The notes under the pieces are model-generated. The model was given only the letters and a program-made list of their open reading frames with translations. It did not search any database and was not told where the DNA came from. Shown here piece by piece: positions 43,795-53,180 of a DNA stretch of 64,000 nucleotides. The number at the start of each line of letters is the position of its first letter. Position 1 is the stretch's first letter. Source of the DNA: Pontibacterium sp049599735 (GTDB lineage Bacteria; Pseudomonadota; Gammaproteobacteria; Pseudomonadales; Balneatricaceae); the NCBI GenBank assembly GCA_049599735.1, contig JBMYOX010000003.1, forward strand, positions 41,003 to 105,002. Direction: 5' to 3'. The position numbers and the translations under genes were made by a program.

Positions 43795-45012
43795 ATGACA
43801 AAAACAATACAGATACAGCTCCTTAGTTACCTGATGATTTTTATCTGTACAACAGCGCAGGCCGAAGAGAGCCGATCCTGTGACCTGCTGTTTAACCTCG
43901 GGCTGTTTGAGGAGGCTAAACCCCGGTGTCAGCAGGATGCCACATCGGGGGACAGCCAGGCTGCGCTTTATATGGCCGCAATCTTCACCGCGACCGGAAA
44001 CCCCGAAGACGCCTTTACATGGCTTAACAAGGCCCACCGGATGGGCCAGCCTGAAGCCACTTATAACCTGGCCTATGCCCACGAAAAAGGCATAGGCACC
44101 CCTAAAGACCTGCAGACTTCAACCGCGCTTTATACCGAAGCCGCTGAGGCAGGCCACCCCACTGCTCAGCATACCCTGGCAGGCATTCTGGCATCCTCAG
44201 GTACGGAGGGACGGGCTGAGGCTTTTTTATGGTACGAAAAAGCCGCACAGCAGGATTATCTGCCCGCACAAATAAAAGCAGCCCAGTATCTGCTGGAAAA
44301 AAACAAACAGGCTCAGGCAATAAGCTGGCTGGAAAAAGCCCAAAAAGCCGGCAGCAGCAATGCCATGTACCTGCTCGGTATTGCCTACAGTCAAACAGAC
44401 CCTCCGCTATCTCTCCACTGGTACCAGCAGGCCCTGGATCAGGGCAACCCTTATGCCGCCCACAACCTGGCCAACAAATATATGACCGGTGCAGGGGTAG
44501 AAACGGATTATGACAAGGCACTGGAATTAGCAAATTTTGCCGAAGCTAAAGGCGTTGAGAAAAGCAGCTTGCTGAAAAAAGCAATTCTGGCACGCATCAA
44601 TCAAAACAACACGGGCAGCTCACCACCCGTAACCCGTTCGATTGCCCGGATTCAAAAAGCCAAACCCGTGCTGAAGCAGGAACAAGAACAAGAACAAGAA
44701 CAAGAATCCAACCCGATAACCCGCTCTCGGGACTGGGTCTTCACCCAGCCCGACAGCCACTTTGTCATTCAGCTCGGCTCATTCGGCATCAAAAAGAACG
44801 CAGAACGTTATATCACTAACAATCAGCTAGAGAAAAATACGTTTTACTATCTGAGCACACATCGCGCGAAACCTGTTCATATTGTACTTATGGGCCATTA
44901 CACAAGCCGAAGCTTTGCGAATCAGGCCCTCCGACAACTGAGCCCCAAGCTAAGAGCAGGCGGTGCTTTTATCAAGTCTTATAAAAGCATCAAACGCAAG
45001 CGGCGTTACTGA
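43795..45012 (+). CDS. Secreted Sel1-repeat and SPOR-domain protein
   Basis: 405 residues. Signal peptide of about 23 residues (TTAQA). Residues about 45-270 are Sel1-like alpha-alpha repeats (AALYMAAIF..., GQPEATYNLAYAHEKGIG, GHPTAQHTLAGI, GNPYAAHNLANKYMTGAG). A low-complexity linker with a run of EQ follows (about 296-304), then a C-terminal SPOR domain (HFVIQLGSFGIKKNAERYI... HIVLMGHYTSR) that binds denuded glycan strands at septa. Ends in a basic tail (KRKRRY). Probable envelope scaffold; function not known. Confidence 0.85.
   Translation: MTKTIQIQLLSYLMIFICTTAQAEESRSCDLLFNLGLFEEAKPRCQQDATSGDSQAALYMAAIFTATGNPEDAFTWLNKAHRMGQPEATYNLAYAHEKGIGTPKDLQTSTALYTEAAEAGHPTAQHTLAGILASSGTEGRAEAFLWYEKAAQQDYLPAQIKAAQYLLEKNKQAQAISWLEKAQKAGSSNAMYLLGIAYSQTDPPLSLHWYQQALDQGNPYAAHNLANKYMTGAGVETDYDKALELANFAEAKGVEKSSLLKKAILARINQNNTGSSPPVTRSIARIQKAKPVLKQEQEQEQEQESNPITRSRDWVFTQPDSHFVIQLGSFGIKKNAERYITNNQLEKNTFYYLSTHRAKPVHIVLMGHYTSRSFANQALRQLSPKLRAGGAFIKSYKSIKRKRRY
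44681..44704 (+). repeat. Hexanucleotide repeat AACAAG x4 inside the SPOR-protein linker
   Basis: Four perfect copies of AACAAG encode the alternating EQ run between Sel1 and SPOR domains. Being a multiple of three, slippage would change linker length without a frameshift. Confidence 0.9.
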
Positions 45013-45021
45013 CCCGCACCT

Positions 45022-45753
45022 CTACTGAAATAATTGATGCAGTTTATCCCATAAGGTACGGGCACTGTTTGTCTCTGTTTTCTCTTCCGTTTGCATCAGT
45101 TCACGTAACGCTTCGATTTTCTGAATCGCTATCTGCAACTGCTCTTCAACTTCCGGTGCACCTGAGGCACTGAACTCCAGGTCATTAATCCGACCATCAT
45201 CCAGACCATAAACCCAGCCATGCACACTCACATCCTGACCATTTGCCCAGGCATCCTGTACGATGGTTGTTTCACAGACATTATAGGCCTGCTCAATAAC
45301 ATTTAACTCACAGAGCCGGTCAAGCTGCTGCTGAGGATCTGTCCAGGCAGACAATAGCTCCTGATGCTTTTGGTATACATTACGGATATGACGTAACCAG
45401 TTATCAATCAGACCATGAGGCGCACTCTCAATCGCCGCCTGCACACCCCCACAGCCATAATGCCCCACGACCATAATATGTTTAACTTTTAGCACCTGCA
45501 CGGCGTACTGAATCACCGACAGGCAGTTCATATCCGTATGGATCACCAGGTTAGATACATTACGGTGTACAAAAAGCTCACCTGGCAGCATACCTACAAT
45601 CTCATTGGCAGGTACGCGGCTGTCGGAACAACCAATCCACAGATATTCCGGTGCCTGCTGCTGCGCGAGGGTTTCAAAAAAATGCGGATCATTCTCACTG
45701 ATCTGATCTGCCCATTCACGGTTGCTATCGAGCAATGCGGTCAATCGTTTCAT
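45022..45753 (-). CDS. can: Beta-class carbonic anhydrase
   Basis: Hydrates CO2 to bicarbonate. 243 residues from ATG 45753, with the zinc and catalytic residues in E. coli Can positions: C42, D44, R46, H98, C101 (IGCSDSRVP; GHYGCGG). The frame is open six codons upstream, but GAAGGA before 45753 and the E. coli start agree. Shares direction with hemE but is separated by a terminator. Confidence 0.95.
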   Translation of the reverse strand: MKRLTALLDSNREWADQISENDPHFFETLAQQQAPEYLWIGCSDSRVPANEIVGMLPGELFVHRNVSNLVIHTDMNCLSVIQYAVQVLKVKHIMVVGHYGCGGVQAAIESAPHGLIDNWLRHIRNVYQKHQELLSAWTDPQQQLDRLCELNVIEQAYNVCETTIVQDAWANGQDVSVHGWVYGLDDGRINDLEFSASGAPEVEEQLQIAIQKIEALRELMQTEEKTETNSARTLWDKLHQLFQ

Positions 45754-45770
45754 AATATCCTTCAGATACA

Positions 45771-45796
45771 AAAAAGGGCTTTAAATAAGCCCTTTA
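45771..45796 (-). terminator. Terminator after hemE
   Basis: On the minus strand AAAGGGCT, loop of ten A/T bases, AGCCCTTT, then T-run; sits between hemE and can. Confidence 0.8.
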
Positions 45797-45818
45797 ATTT
45801 TATCGTTATGTTACCGGC

Positions 45819-46883
45819 TTAGCCATGGTATTTAGCACTGAGCTCATGCACCGCATCCACAAATACTTTAGGTGCAGCCGGATCCACAAACTGGTGAATA
45901 CCGTGGCCCAGGTTAAAGACATGACCACTGCCGTTGCCATAGCTGGCCAGTATGGCTTCTACTTCTTCACGGATACGTGCTTCCGGCGCGTACAGAACGC
46001 TTGGATCCATGTTGCCTTGCAGGGCAACACGGTCACCCACACGACTACGTGCATTACCAATATCAGTTGTCCAGTCCAGACCCAGCGCATCAGCACCGGC
46101 ATCCGCAATCTGCTCCAGCCACTGACCACCATTTTTAGTGAACATAATAACAGGTACCTTACGGCCCTCATGTTCACGGATCAGACCTGAGACAATCTGC
46201 TGCATGTACTTAAGTGAGAATTCGCGGTACATAGGACCACTTAAAACGCCGCCCCAGGTATCAAAAATCTGCACTGCCTGGGCACCACAACGAATCTGCT
46301 CGTTCAGATAATCGGTCACCGACAGCGCCAGCTTATTCAGCAATTCATGTAGAATTTCCGGTGTGGCATACATCATTTTTTTGATATGCCGGAAATCTTT
46401 ACTGGAGCCGCCCTCTACCATATAAGTGGCCAGCGTCCAGGGACTGCCGGAGAAACCAATCAGGGGCACACGACCATTAAGTTCTGAACGGATGGTTTTC
46501 ACCGCGTTCATTACATAGTCCAGATCAGACGCCGCCTTCGGTACCGGCAGGTCAGCTACATCCTGCTCGGTACGGATGATTTTTTTGAAACGTGGACCTT
46601 CGCCCACCTCAAAATAAAGCCCCAGTCCCATCGCATCCGGAATAGTCAGGATATCGGAGAACAGGATCGCAGCATCCAGATCATAACGCTCCAGTGGCTG
46701 AATCGTTACTTCACAGGCCAGATCCCTGTTTTTACACAGGCTAAGGAAATCACCCGCCTGTGAACGTGTTTCACGGTATTCTGGCAGGTAACGTCCTGCC
46801 TGGCGCATCATCCACACCGGCGTTACGTCAACAGGTTCATTCAGTAGAGCACGTAGAAAACGATCGTTTTTTAATTCAGCCAT
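45819..46883 (-). CDS. hemE: Uroporphyrinogen decarboxylase
   Basis: Decarboxylates uroporphyrinogen III to coproporphyrinogen III in haem synthesis. 354 residues: WMMRQAGRYLPEYR with the catalytic arginines, ILFSDILTIPDAMGL with the aspartate, GFSGSPWTLATYMVEGG, and the C-terminal GHVFNLGHGIHQ. The frame is open to a GTG at 46895, but E. coli HemE starts like MAELKNDRFL, so 46883 is chosen. Confidence 0.95.
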   Translation of the reverse strand: MAELKNDRFLRALLNEPVDVTPVWMMRQAGRYLPEYRETRSQAGDFLSLCKNRDLACEVTIQPLERYDLDAAILFSDILTIPDAMGLGLYFEVGEGPRFKKIIRTEQDVADLPVPKAASDLDYVMNAVKTIRSELNGRVPLIGFSGSPWTLATYMVEGGSSKDFRHIKKMMYATPEILHELLNKLALSVTDYLNEQIRCGAQAVQIFDTWGGVLSGPMYREFSLKYMQQIVSGLIREHEGRKVPVIMFTKNGGQWLEQIADAGADALGLDWTTDIGNARSRVGDRVALQGNMDPSVLYAPEARIREEVEAILASYGNGSGHVFNLGHGIHQFVDPAAPKVFVDAVHELSAKYHG

Positions 46884-46998
46884 GTTTCCAGCCACATAGA
46901 ACGGTTATAAATTTGAATGCGCCCATTCTACCGGGTAATTCCCTTGAATGCGCTGCAACTTGTGGATTGATCCATGAATCAGATCAACAAGCAGTTAC

Positions 46999-47028
46999 AA
47001 AAAAGGCCGCAAAAAAGCGGCCTTTTTT
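46999..47028. terminator. Terminator after gltD
   Basis: AAAAAAGGCCGC, loop of six A, GCGGCCTTTTTT. It ends gltBD on the minus strand, 12 bases after the gltD stop; symmetrical, so it could also act on plus. Confidence 0.9.
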
Positions 47029-47039
47029 CAAGCACCGGT

Positions 47040-48461
47040 TCAGACGTCCAGGTAATCCATAATGCCTTCTGCCGCAGAGCGACCTTCAGCGATAGCCGTC
47101 ACAACCAAGTCGGAGCCACGTACCATATCCCCCCCGGCAAACACTTTAGGATTGCTGGTCTGGAACGCAAAGTCACCTGACTCAGGTGCTTTAACACGGC
47201 CATCATCAAACAGATCAATCCCAAAATCAGCAAACCAGGGCGCCGGGCTTGGACGGAAACCAAAAGCAACCAGCACAGCATCCGCATCCAGAATTTCTTC
47301 CGAACCCGGCACAACTTCTGCCCGCTGACGACCGTTTTCATCCGGCTCACCCATTTGGGTAGTCACCACTTTAATGCCGGTTACCTGGCCGTTTTCACCC
47401 ACCACTTCAACCGGCTGGCGGTTAAACATGAACTGAACACCTTCTTCATTGGCATTCTCTACTTCACGTTTAGAACCTGGCATATTGGCTTCATCACGGC
47501 GGTACGCACAGATCACGGACTCTGCACCCTGACGGATGGAGGTACGGTTACAATCCATCGCAGTATCACCACCACCGAGCACAACCACTTTCTGACCTTT
47601 CAGATCAATGTAGTCTGCCGGGTCTTTTTCAAAGCCCAGGCAGTGATTAACGTTGGAGATCAGGAACGGCAATGCATCATACACGCCGTTCAGATCTTCA
47701 CCTGGGAAACCACCTTTCATATAGGTATAAGTGCCCATACCTAAGAAGACCGCATCATACTGGTCGATCAGATCCTGCATGCTGACATCCTGACCGATTT
47801 CCGTGTTCAGACGGAATTCAACACCCATCTCTTCAAACACTTCGCGACGGCGAGACATCACATTTTTTTCAAGTTTGAATTCAGGAATACCAAAGGTCAG
47901 CAGGCCGCCGATCTCAGGGTTACGGTCAAATACAACCGGCGTCACACCGTTACGTACCAGAATATCCGCACAGCCCAGGCCCGCAGGACCAGCACCGATA
48001 ATCGCTACTTTTTTATCGGTTTTAACCACCTGAGACATATCAGGTTTCCAACCCATCGCAAACGCAGTATCGGTAATGTATTTTTCAACAGAACCAATCG
48101 TCACCGCGCCAAAACCATCGTTCAGGGTACAAGCCCCTTCACATAAACGGTCCTGAGGACACACACGACCACAGACTTCCGGCAGGGAGTTGGTCTGATG
48201 CGCCAGGTTAGCGGCTTCAATAATGTTGCCTTCAGAAACCAGTTTCAGCCAGTTAGGAATATGGTTATGAACCGGGCATTTCCAGGAACAATAAGGATTA
48301 CCACATTCCAGGCAACGGTGTGCCTGACCGGATGCATCTTCGGTTTTAAACGGCTCGTAAATTTCAGCAAATTCCTGCTTACGAACACCGGCTTCAACTT
48401 TTTCTGGTCCTTTACGGGACACGTCGAGGAACTGGAAATCGTTATGTAAACGTTCAGTCAT
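47040..48461 (-). CDS. gltD: Glutamate synthase small (beta) subunit
   Basis: NADPH-oxidising subunit of GOGAT, passing electrons to GltB. 473 residues: N-terminal iron-sulfur ligands CLECGNPYCSWKCPVHNHIP and CGRVCPQDRLCEGACTL, FAD-binding GAGPAGLGCADIL, and NADPH-binding GGGDTAMDC. Second gene of gltBD, 64 bp after gltB. Confidence 0.96.
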   Translation of the reverse strand: MTERLHNDFQFLDVSRKGPEKVEAGVRKQEFAEIYEPFKTEDASGQAHRCLECGNPYCSWKCPVHNHIPNWLKLVSEGNIIEAANLAHQTNSLPEVCGRVCPQDRLCEGACTLNDGFGAVTIGSVEKYITDTAFAMGWKPDMSQVVKTDKKVAIIGAGPAGLGCADILVRNGVTPVVFDRNPEIGGLLTFGIPEFKLEKNVMSRRREVFEEMGVEFRLNTEIGQDVSMQDLIDQYDAVFLGMGTYTYMKGGFPGEDLNGVYDALPFLISNVNHCLGFEKDPADYIDLKGQKVVVLGGGDTAMDCNRTSIRQGAESVICAYRRDEANMPGSKREVENANEEGVQFMFNRQPVEVVGENGQVTGIKVVTTQMGEPDENGRQRAEVVPGSEEILDADAVLVAFGFRPSPAPWFADFGIDLFDDGRVKAPESGDFAFQTSNPKVFAGGDMVRGSDLVVTAIAEGRSAAEGIMDYLDV

Positions 48462-48525
48462 GTTCCCACCTCATCTGGGCGCCTGCTCTGGCAGGCGCTC
48501 GTTACTCTTTCACAACCCGCCTGAA

Positions 48526-51500
48526 TTACTCAGGACGGCTACGCATATTGTTCAGCAGATCACCCAGGCTGGCCGCCTTAGGTTTCACCAGCCAGAAACG
48601 TCCGATGTAATCGTCGAAGTCTTCAAGAATCTGCTGACCCCATGCACTACCCGTTTCGTCAACAAACTCACTGATCACAGAGCGCAGGTGATTCTTATAC
48701 GCTTCCATCTGCTCAGTGTGAATACGATGAATCTCAACCAGTTCGTGGTTGTATTTATCGACAAAACTTCTGTCCGCATCCAGTACGTAAGCAAAACCAC
48801 CGGTCATGCCTGCACCGAAGTTATAACCGGTCTGACCCAGTACAGTAACCAGGCCACCTGTCATATATTCACAACAGTGATCGCCAGCCCCTTCAATCAC
48901 GGCATGCACACCGGAGTTACGCACCGCAAAACGCTCACCTACAGTACCGGCGGCGAACAACTTACCGCCTGTTGCACCATAGAGACAGGTGTTACCCATA
49001 ATAGAGGTTTCGTTCGACTTGTAAGTTGCCGCCGCAAATGGGCGCAGAACAATCTTACCGCCTGCCATGCCCTTGCCCACGTAGTCGTTGGCATCACCTT
49101 CCAAATACAGGTTCTGACCACCGGCGTTCCAGACACCCAGGGACTGGCCCGCATGACCTTTAAAGCGGAAGGTAATTGGCTGGCCCGCCATGCCCAGGTT
49201 GCCGTGTGCTTTTGCAATAGCACCGGATGTACGGGCACCCACGGAGCGGTCACAGTTGGTGATTTCCAGGGCCCATTCGCCACCCTGCTTACCACTGATA
49301 GCGGCCTGCGTCAGCTCCAGCATCTGCTGGTTGAGCGCAGCCGAATCATAAGGCTCGTTACGTTCAACCTGGCAAACCTGTGGATAGTCCTCAGGTACAC
49401 CGCCATCACTGATGATCGGGCTCAGGTCAAGATTTTTCTGCTTGCGGGTTTCACCGTCCAGCACTTCCAGCAGGTCAACACGGCCCACCAGCTCTTCCAT
49501 GGTACGGATGCCCAGCTCGGCCATCAGGCGGCGGGACTCTTCTGCCACAAAGCGGAAGAAGTTCTTAACCATTTCAACCGTGCCGCGGAAATGATCCTGA
49601 CGCAGCTTATCGTTTTGTGTTGCCACACCGGTCGCACAGTTATTCAGGTGGCAGATACGCAGGTACTTACAACCCAGCGCAACCATCGGCATCGTGCCAA
49701 AACCAAAGCTCTCAGCGCCCAGAATTGCACCTTTCACCACATCCAGACCGGTCTTTAAACCGCCATCTGTCTGCAGGCGAATTTTGCCTCGCAAATGGTT
49801 ACCGCGCAGGGACTGATGTGCATCCGCCAGGCCCAGTTCCCACGGCGAACCCGCATGGTGAATAGAAGCCAGCGGTGAAGCAGCTGTACCGCCGTCATAA
49901 CCGGAGATGGTAATCAAATCCGCATAAGCCTTAGCAACACCACAAGCGATAGTGCCAACACCCGGGCGTGATACCAGCTTCACTGAAACCAGACCTTCTG
50001 GGTTAACCTGTTTCAGGTCAAAAATCAGCTGTGCCAGATCCTCGATAGAGTAAATGTCGTGATGCGGCGGCGGAGAAATCAGGGTGACACCCGGCACGGC
50101 ATAACGTAAACGGGCAATCAGCTTATTCACTTTACCGCCCGGCAACTGACCCCCTTCACCCGGTTTTGCACCCTGAGCGACTTTGATCTGCATTACTTCG
50201 GCGTTCACCAGGTATTCCGGTGTCACACCAAAGCGGCCTGAGGCTACCTGCTTGATTTTGGAACGCTTCATGGTGCCATGACGGGCTTCGTCTTCGCCAC
50301 CTTCACCGGAGTTGGAACGACCACCCAGTTCATTCATGGCAACCGCCAGGGCCTCATGAGCCTCCGGCGACAGCGCACCCAGCGACATAGCCGCAGAGTC
50401 AAAACGCTTAAAAATGCTTTCAGCCGGTTCCACTTCATCCAGTGAAATCGCTTTCAGGTCTTTTTTCAGTCCCAGCATATCGCGCAGTGTTGCAAAACCA
50501 CGGTTATTTACCAGGTCTGCATACTTCTGATAATCCGCATAATTACCGGACTGAACCGCCGTGTGAATGGTCTGCACAACATCCGGGTTGTAAGCATGGT
50601 ATTCATCGCCGTGTTTATACTTCAGCAGGCCACCGGCCCGGATTGGCTTACGGGCGGTCCAGGCTTCTTTAGCCAGTAACGCCTGTTCAGCCTGGAAGTC
50701 TGCAAAGTCTGCGCCTTCTATACGGCTGGTCACACCGGCAAAACACTGATCAATTACTTCAGAATTTAAACCAATGGCTTCAAACAGCTGCGCACCGCGA
50801 TAAGAGGCAATCGTAGAGATACCCATCTTAGACAGGATCTTCATCAGGCCCTTATTGATGCCCTTACGGAAATTCTCGTGGGCATCCAGCGGGTCAAACA
50901 CCAATTCACCGGTTGCACAAAGGTCTGTCAGTACCCGGTAAACCAGATACGGATAAACCGCCGTGGCACCAAAACCGAAGAGCACGGCAAAGTGATGCGG
51001 GTCACGTACGGTGCCGGATTCAACGATGATATTGGCATCACAACGCAGGCCTTTATCAACCAGGCGGTGATGTACCGCACCGGTTGCCATGGCGGCGTGC
51101 ACCGGCAGGTAACCCTGACGGATCGCGGCATCAGACAGAATGATAATCACTTTACCATCACGCACGGACTGCTCAGCCTGATCGGCAATCGCCACAATTG
51201 CTTCAGCCATCGGCATTTCATCCGGGTTGAAGTTCAGATCAATCGTGGTTACTGCAAAGCCATCTACAGTATTGTCACGCAAGCGACGGAATTTACTGGC
51301 AGACAGCACAGGCGTGGTCAGGATCACCCGGCGCGCATGTTCAGGGGTTTCTTCAAAGATATTACGTTCGGCACCAATGCAGGTTTCCAGCGACATAACA
51401 ATCGCTTCACGCAGCGGATCAATCGGCGGATTGGTGACCTGAGCAAATTGCTGACGGAAGTAGTCATAAACAGAACGTACTTTATGGGACAGCACAGCCA

Positions 51501-52983
51501 TCGGCTTGTCGTCACCCATAGAACCAACCGCTTCCATACCACTTTCACCCAGCGGACGGATAATCTGGTCGCGTTCTTCGAAAGTGACCTGGAACATTTT
51601 CATGTGAGCCTTCACTTCTTCCGCAGGCATTTCGCGGAAAGACTGAGACTCTTCTGTCAGGTTCATGGTCTGTTCAAGACGCAGCGCGTTCTCTTTTAAC
51701 CACTTTTTATAAGGCTGCGCTTTCTTCAGGCGATTATCCACATCAGCCGTATGCATAACTTCGCCGGTTTGCGTGTCGATCGCCAGGATCTGACCCGGCC
51801 CTACACGGCCCTGAGCAACAATATCTTCCGGCTTATAATCAAACACACCAATTTCAGACGCGGTGCAGATATAACCTTGCTTGGTCATTACCCAACGAGA
51901 AGGACGTAAACCGTTACGGTCCAGCATACACACCGCATGACGACCATCGGTCATCACCATACCGGCCGGGCCATCCCAGGGTTCCATATGCATGGAGTTG
52001 TACTCGTAAAAAGCACTCAGCTCCACATCCATGGTATCAACGTTCTGCCAGGCAGGGGGCACAATCATACGTACCGCACGGTAGAGATCCATGCCACCGA
52101 CCAGCAGGAACTCCAGCATATTGTCCATGGAAGAGGAGTCAGAACCGGTGGTATTAACAATCGGCTGCAAGTCGTCAAGATTTGGTAACAAGTCTGTTTT
52201 AAACTTGCTAGCACGTGCCTTAGCCCAGCTACGGTTACCTTCAACGGTATTGATTTCACCATTGTGGGCCAAAAAGCGAAACGGCTGAGCCAGTGGCCAG
52301 CGTGGTGCTGTATTCGTTGAGAAGCGCTGATGGTAAGTACAGACCGCAGTCTCCAGACGCTTATCGGCCAGGTCTTTATAAAACACCGGCAGATCCACCG
52401 GCATTGTCAGGCCTTTATAGGAAATGACTTTGTCAGACAGGCTGGCTATGTAGAAATCTTCTACAGTGCTCATCGCAATTTCTGCCTGGCGGCGGGCAAC
52501 AAACAGGCTGACTGCAAACTCACGGGGTGTTTTACCACCGTCAGCAATAAACACCTGCTCGATCTGTGGCAAGGTATCTTTAGCAATTGGACCCAGACAG
52601 CTATCATCAGTTGGCACTACACGCCAACCCGAGACATTCATATTCTCTGCTTCAAGTGCTGCGTTAACGGCATCACGAGCGGCCTGGGCAGCTTCAGCAT
52701 CACGTGGCAGAAAAACCATCGCGACTGCATACTGCTCACCCAGGGTGACGTTCAGCTCTTCTTTAACCACTGTACGCAGGAAACTATCCGGCTTTTGCAT
52801 CAGCAGACCACAGCCATCGCCTGTCTTACCGTCGGCAGCAATACCACCACGGTGAGTCATGCATGCCAGTGCTTCAATCGCTTTTTCCAGCAGATCGTGA
52901 CTTGGCTGACCCTGCATATGGGCCATCAGGCCAAAGCCACAGTTATCCTTAAATTCGCCGGGGCGATAAAGACCCTTGCTCAT
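48526..52983 (-). CDS. gltB: Glutamate synthase large (alpha) subunit
   Basis: Makes two glutamates from glutamine and 2-oxoglutarate. 1485 residues. A 14-residue propeptide precedes C15, the glutaminase nucleophile (KDN/CGFGL). Then the central domain, the FMN-binding synthase domain (ASIHHAGSPWELGLADAHQSL, ISGYDGGTAASP) with the iron-sulfur cysteines around CKYLRICHLNNCATGVATQ, and a C-terminal beta-helix domain (GAGMTGGFAYV). Preceded by a clear sigma-70 promoter. Confidence 0.97.
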   Translation of the reverse strand: MSKGLYRPGEFKDNCGFGLMAHMQGQPSHDLLEKAIEALACMTHRGGIAADGKTGDGCGLLMQKPDSFLRTVVKEELNVTLGEQYAVAMVFLPRDAEAAQAARDAVNAALEAENMNVSGWRVVPTDDSCLGPIAKDTLPQIEQVFIADGGKTPREFAVSLFVARRQAEIAMSTVEDFYIASLSDKVISYKGLTMPVDLPVFYKDLADKRLETAVCTYHQRFSTNTAPRWPLAQPFRFLAHNGEINTVEGNRSWAKARASKFKTDLLPNLDDLQPIVNTTGSDSSSMDNMLEFLLVGGMDLYRAVRMIVPPAWQNVDTMDVELSAFYEYNSMHMEPWDGPAGMVMTDGRHAVCMLDRNGLRPSRWVMTKQGYICTASEIGVFDYKPEDIVAQGRVGPGQILAIDTQTGEVMHTADVDNRLKKAQPYKKWLKENALRLEQTMNLTEESQSFREMPAEEVKAHMKMFQVTFEERDQIIRPLGESGMEAVGSMGDDKPMAVLSHKVRSVYDYFRQQFAQVTNPPIDPLREAIVMSLETCIGAERNIFEETPEHARRVILTTPVLSASKFRRLRDNTVDGFAVTTIDLNFNPDEMPMAEAIVAIADQAEQSVRDGKVIIILSDAAIRQGYLPVHAAMATGAVHHRLVDKGLRCDANIIVESGTVRDPHHFAVLFGFGATAVYPYLVYRVLTDLCATGELVFDPLDAHENFRKGINKGLMKILSKMGISTIASYRGAQLFEAIGLNSEVIDQCFAGVTSRIEGADFADFQAEQALLAKEAWTARKPIRAGGLLKYKHGDEYHAYNPDVVQTIHTAVQSGNYADYQKYADLVNNRGFATLRDMLGLKKDLKAISLDEVEPAESIFKRFDSAAMSLGALSPEAHEALAVAMNELGGRSNSGEGGEDEARHGTMKRSKIKQVASGRFGVTPEYLVNAEVMQIKVAQGAKPGEGGQLPGGKVNKLIARLRYAVPGVTLISPPPHHDIYSIEDLAQLIFDLKQVNPEGLVSVKLVSRPGVGTIACGVAKAYADLITISGYDGGTAASPLASIHHAGSPWELGLADAHQSLRGNHLRGKIRLQTDGGLKTGLDVVKGAILGAESFGFGTMPMVALGCKYLRICHLNNCATGVATQNDKLRQDHFRGTVEMVKNFFRFVAEESRRLMAELGIRTMEELVGRVDLLEVLDGETRKQKNLDLSPIISDGGVPEDYPQVCQVERNEPYDSAALNQQMLELTQAAISGKQGGEWALEITNCDRSVGARTSGAIAKAHGNLGMAGQPITFRFKGHAGQSLGVWNAGGQNLYLEGDANDYVGKGMAGGKIVLRPFAAATYKSNETSIMGNTCLYGATGGKLFAAGTVGERFAVRNSGVHAVIEGAGDHCCEYMTGGLVTVLGQTGYNFGAGMTGGFAYVLDADRSFVDKYNHELVEIHRIHTEQMEAYKNHLRSVISEFVDETGSAWGQQILEDFDDYIGRFWLVKPKAASLGDLLNNMRSRPE

Positions 52984-53073
52984 AAGCCCTCACTCAAAAA
53001 GTATTTATAATCAATATGTTATATTCTGAGCCTCAGTGCCGCAGTTGCGCATTGCAGGCAAAAAGGGACGGCT

Positions 53074-53102
53074 ATTCTACACAGGAAGGCCTCTGAGGAC
53101 AA
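53074..53102 (-). promoter_or_regulatory. Sigma-70 promoter of gltBD
   Basis: On the minus strand -35 TTGTCC (53102-53097), exactly 17 bp, -10 TAGAAT (53079-53074). Transcript start near 53067 gives a leader of about 84 bases before the gltB ATG. Confidence 0.7.
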
Positions 53103-53142
53103 ATTTTAGCCAGCAGCCCCCCGCCGGATAAACCCTCAGAGG
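53090..53142. promoter_or_regulatory. Two CCTCNGAGG palindromes at the gltBD promoter
   Basis: CCTCTGAGG at 53090-53098 and CCTCAGAGG at 53134-53142 are each palindromic around their middle base and are reverse complements of each other. Centres are 44 bp apart. The first overlaps the spacer and -35 of the gltB promoter; the second lies about 35 bp further upstream. This looks like a pair of operator sites. Confidence 0.45.
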
Positions 53143-53180
53143 TATCGGAAATAACGGGTTAATACTGTAAAAAACGGATA

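Noticed and set aside
50878..51699. A 273-residue open frame opposite gltB
   Set aside because: Shadow of the conserved gltB frame, His/Thr-rich as expected from reverse translation.
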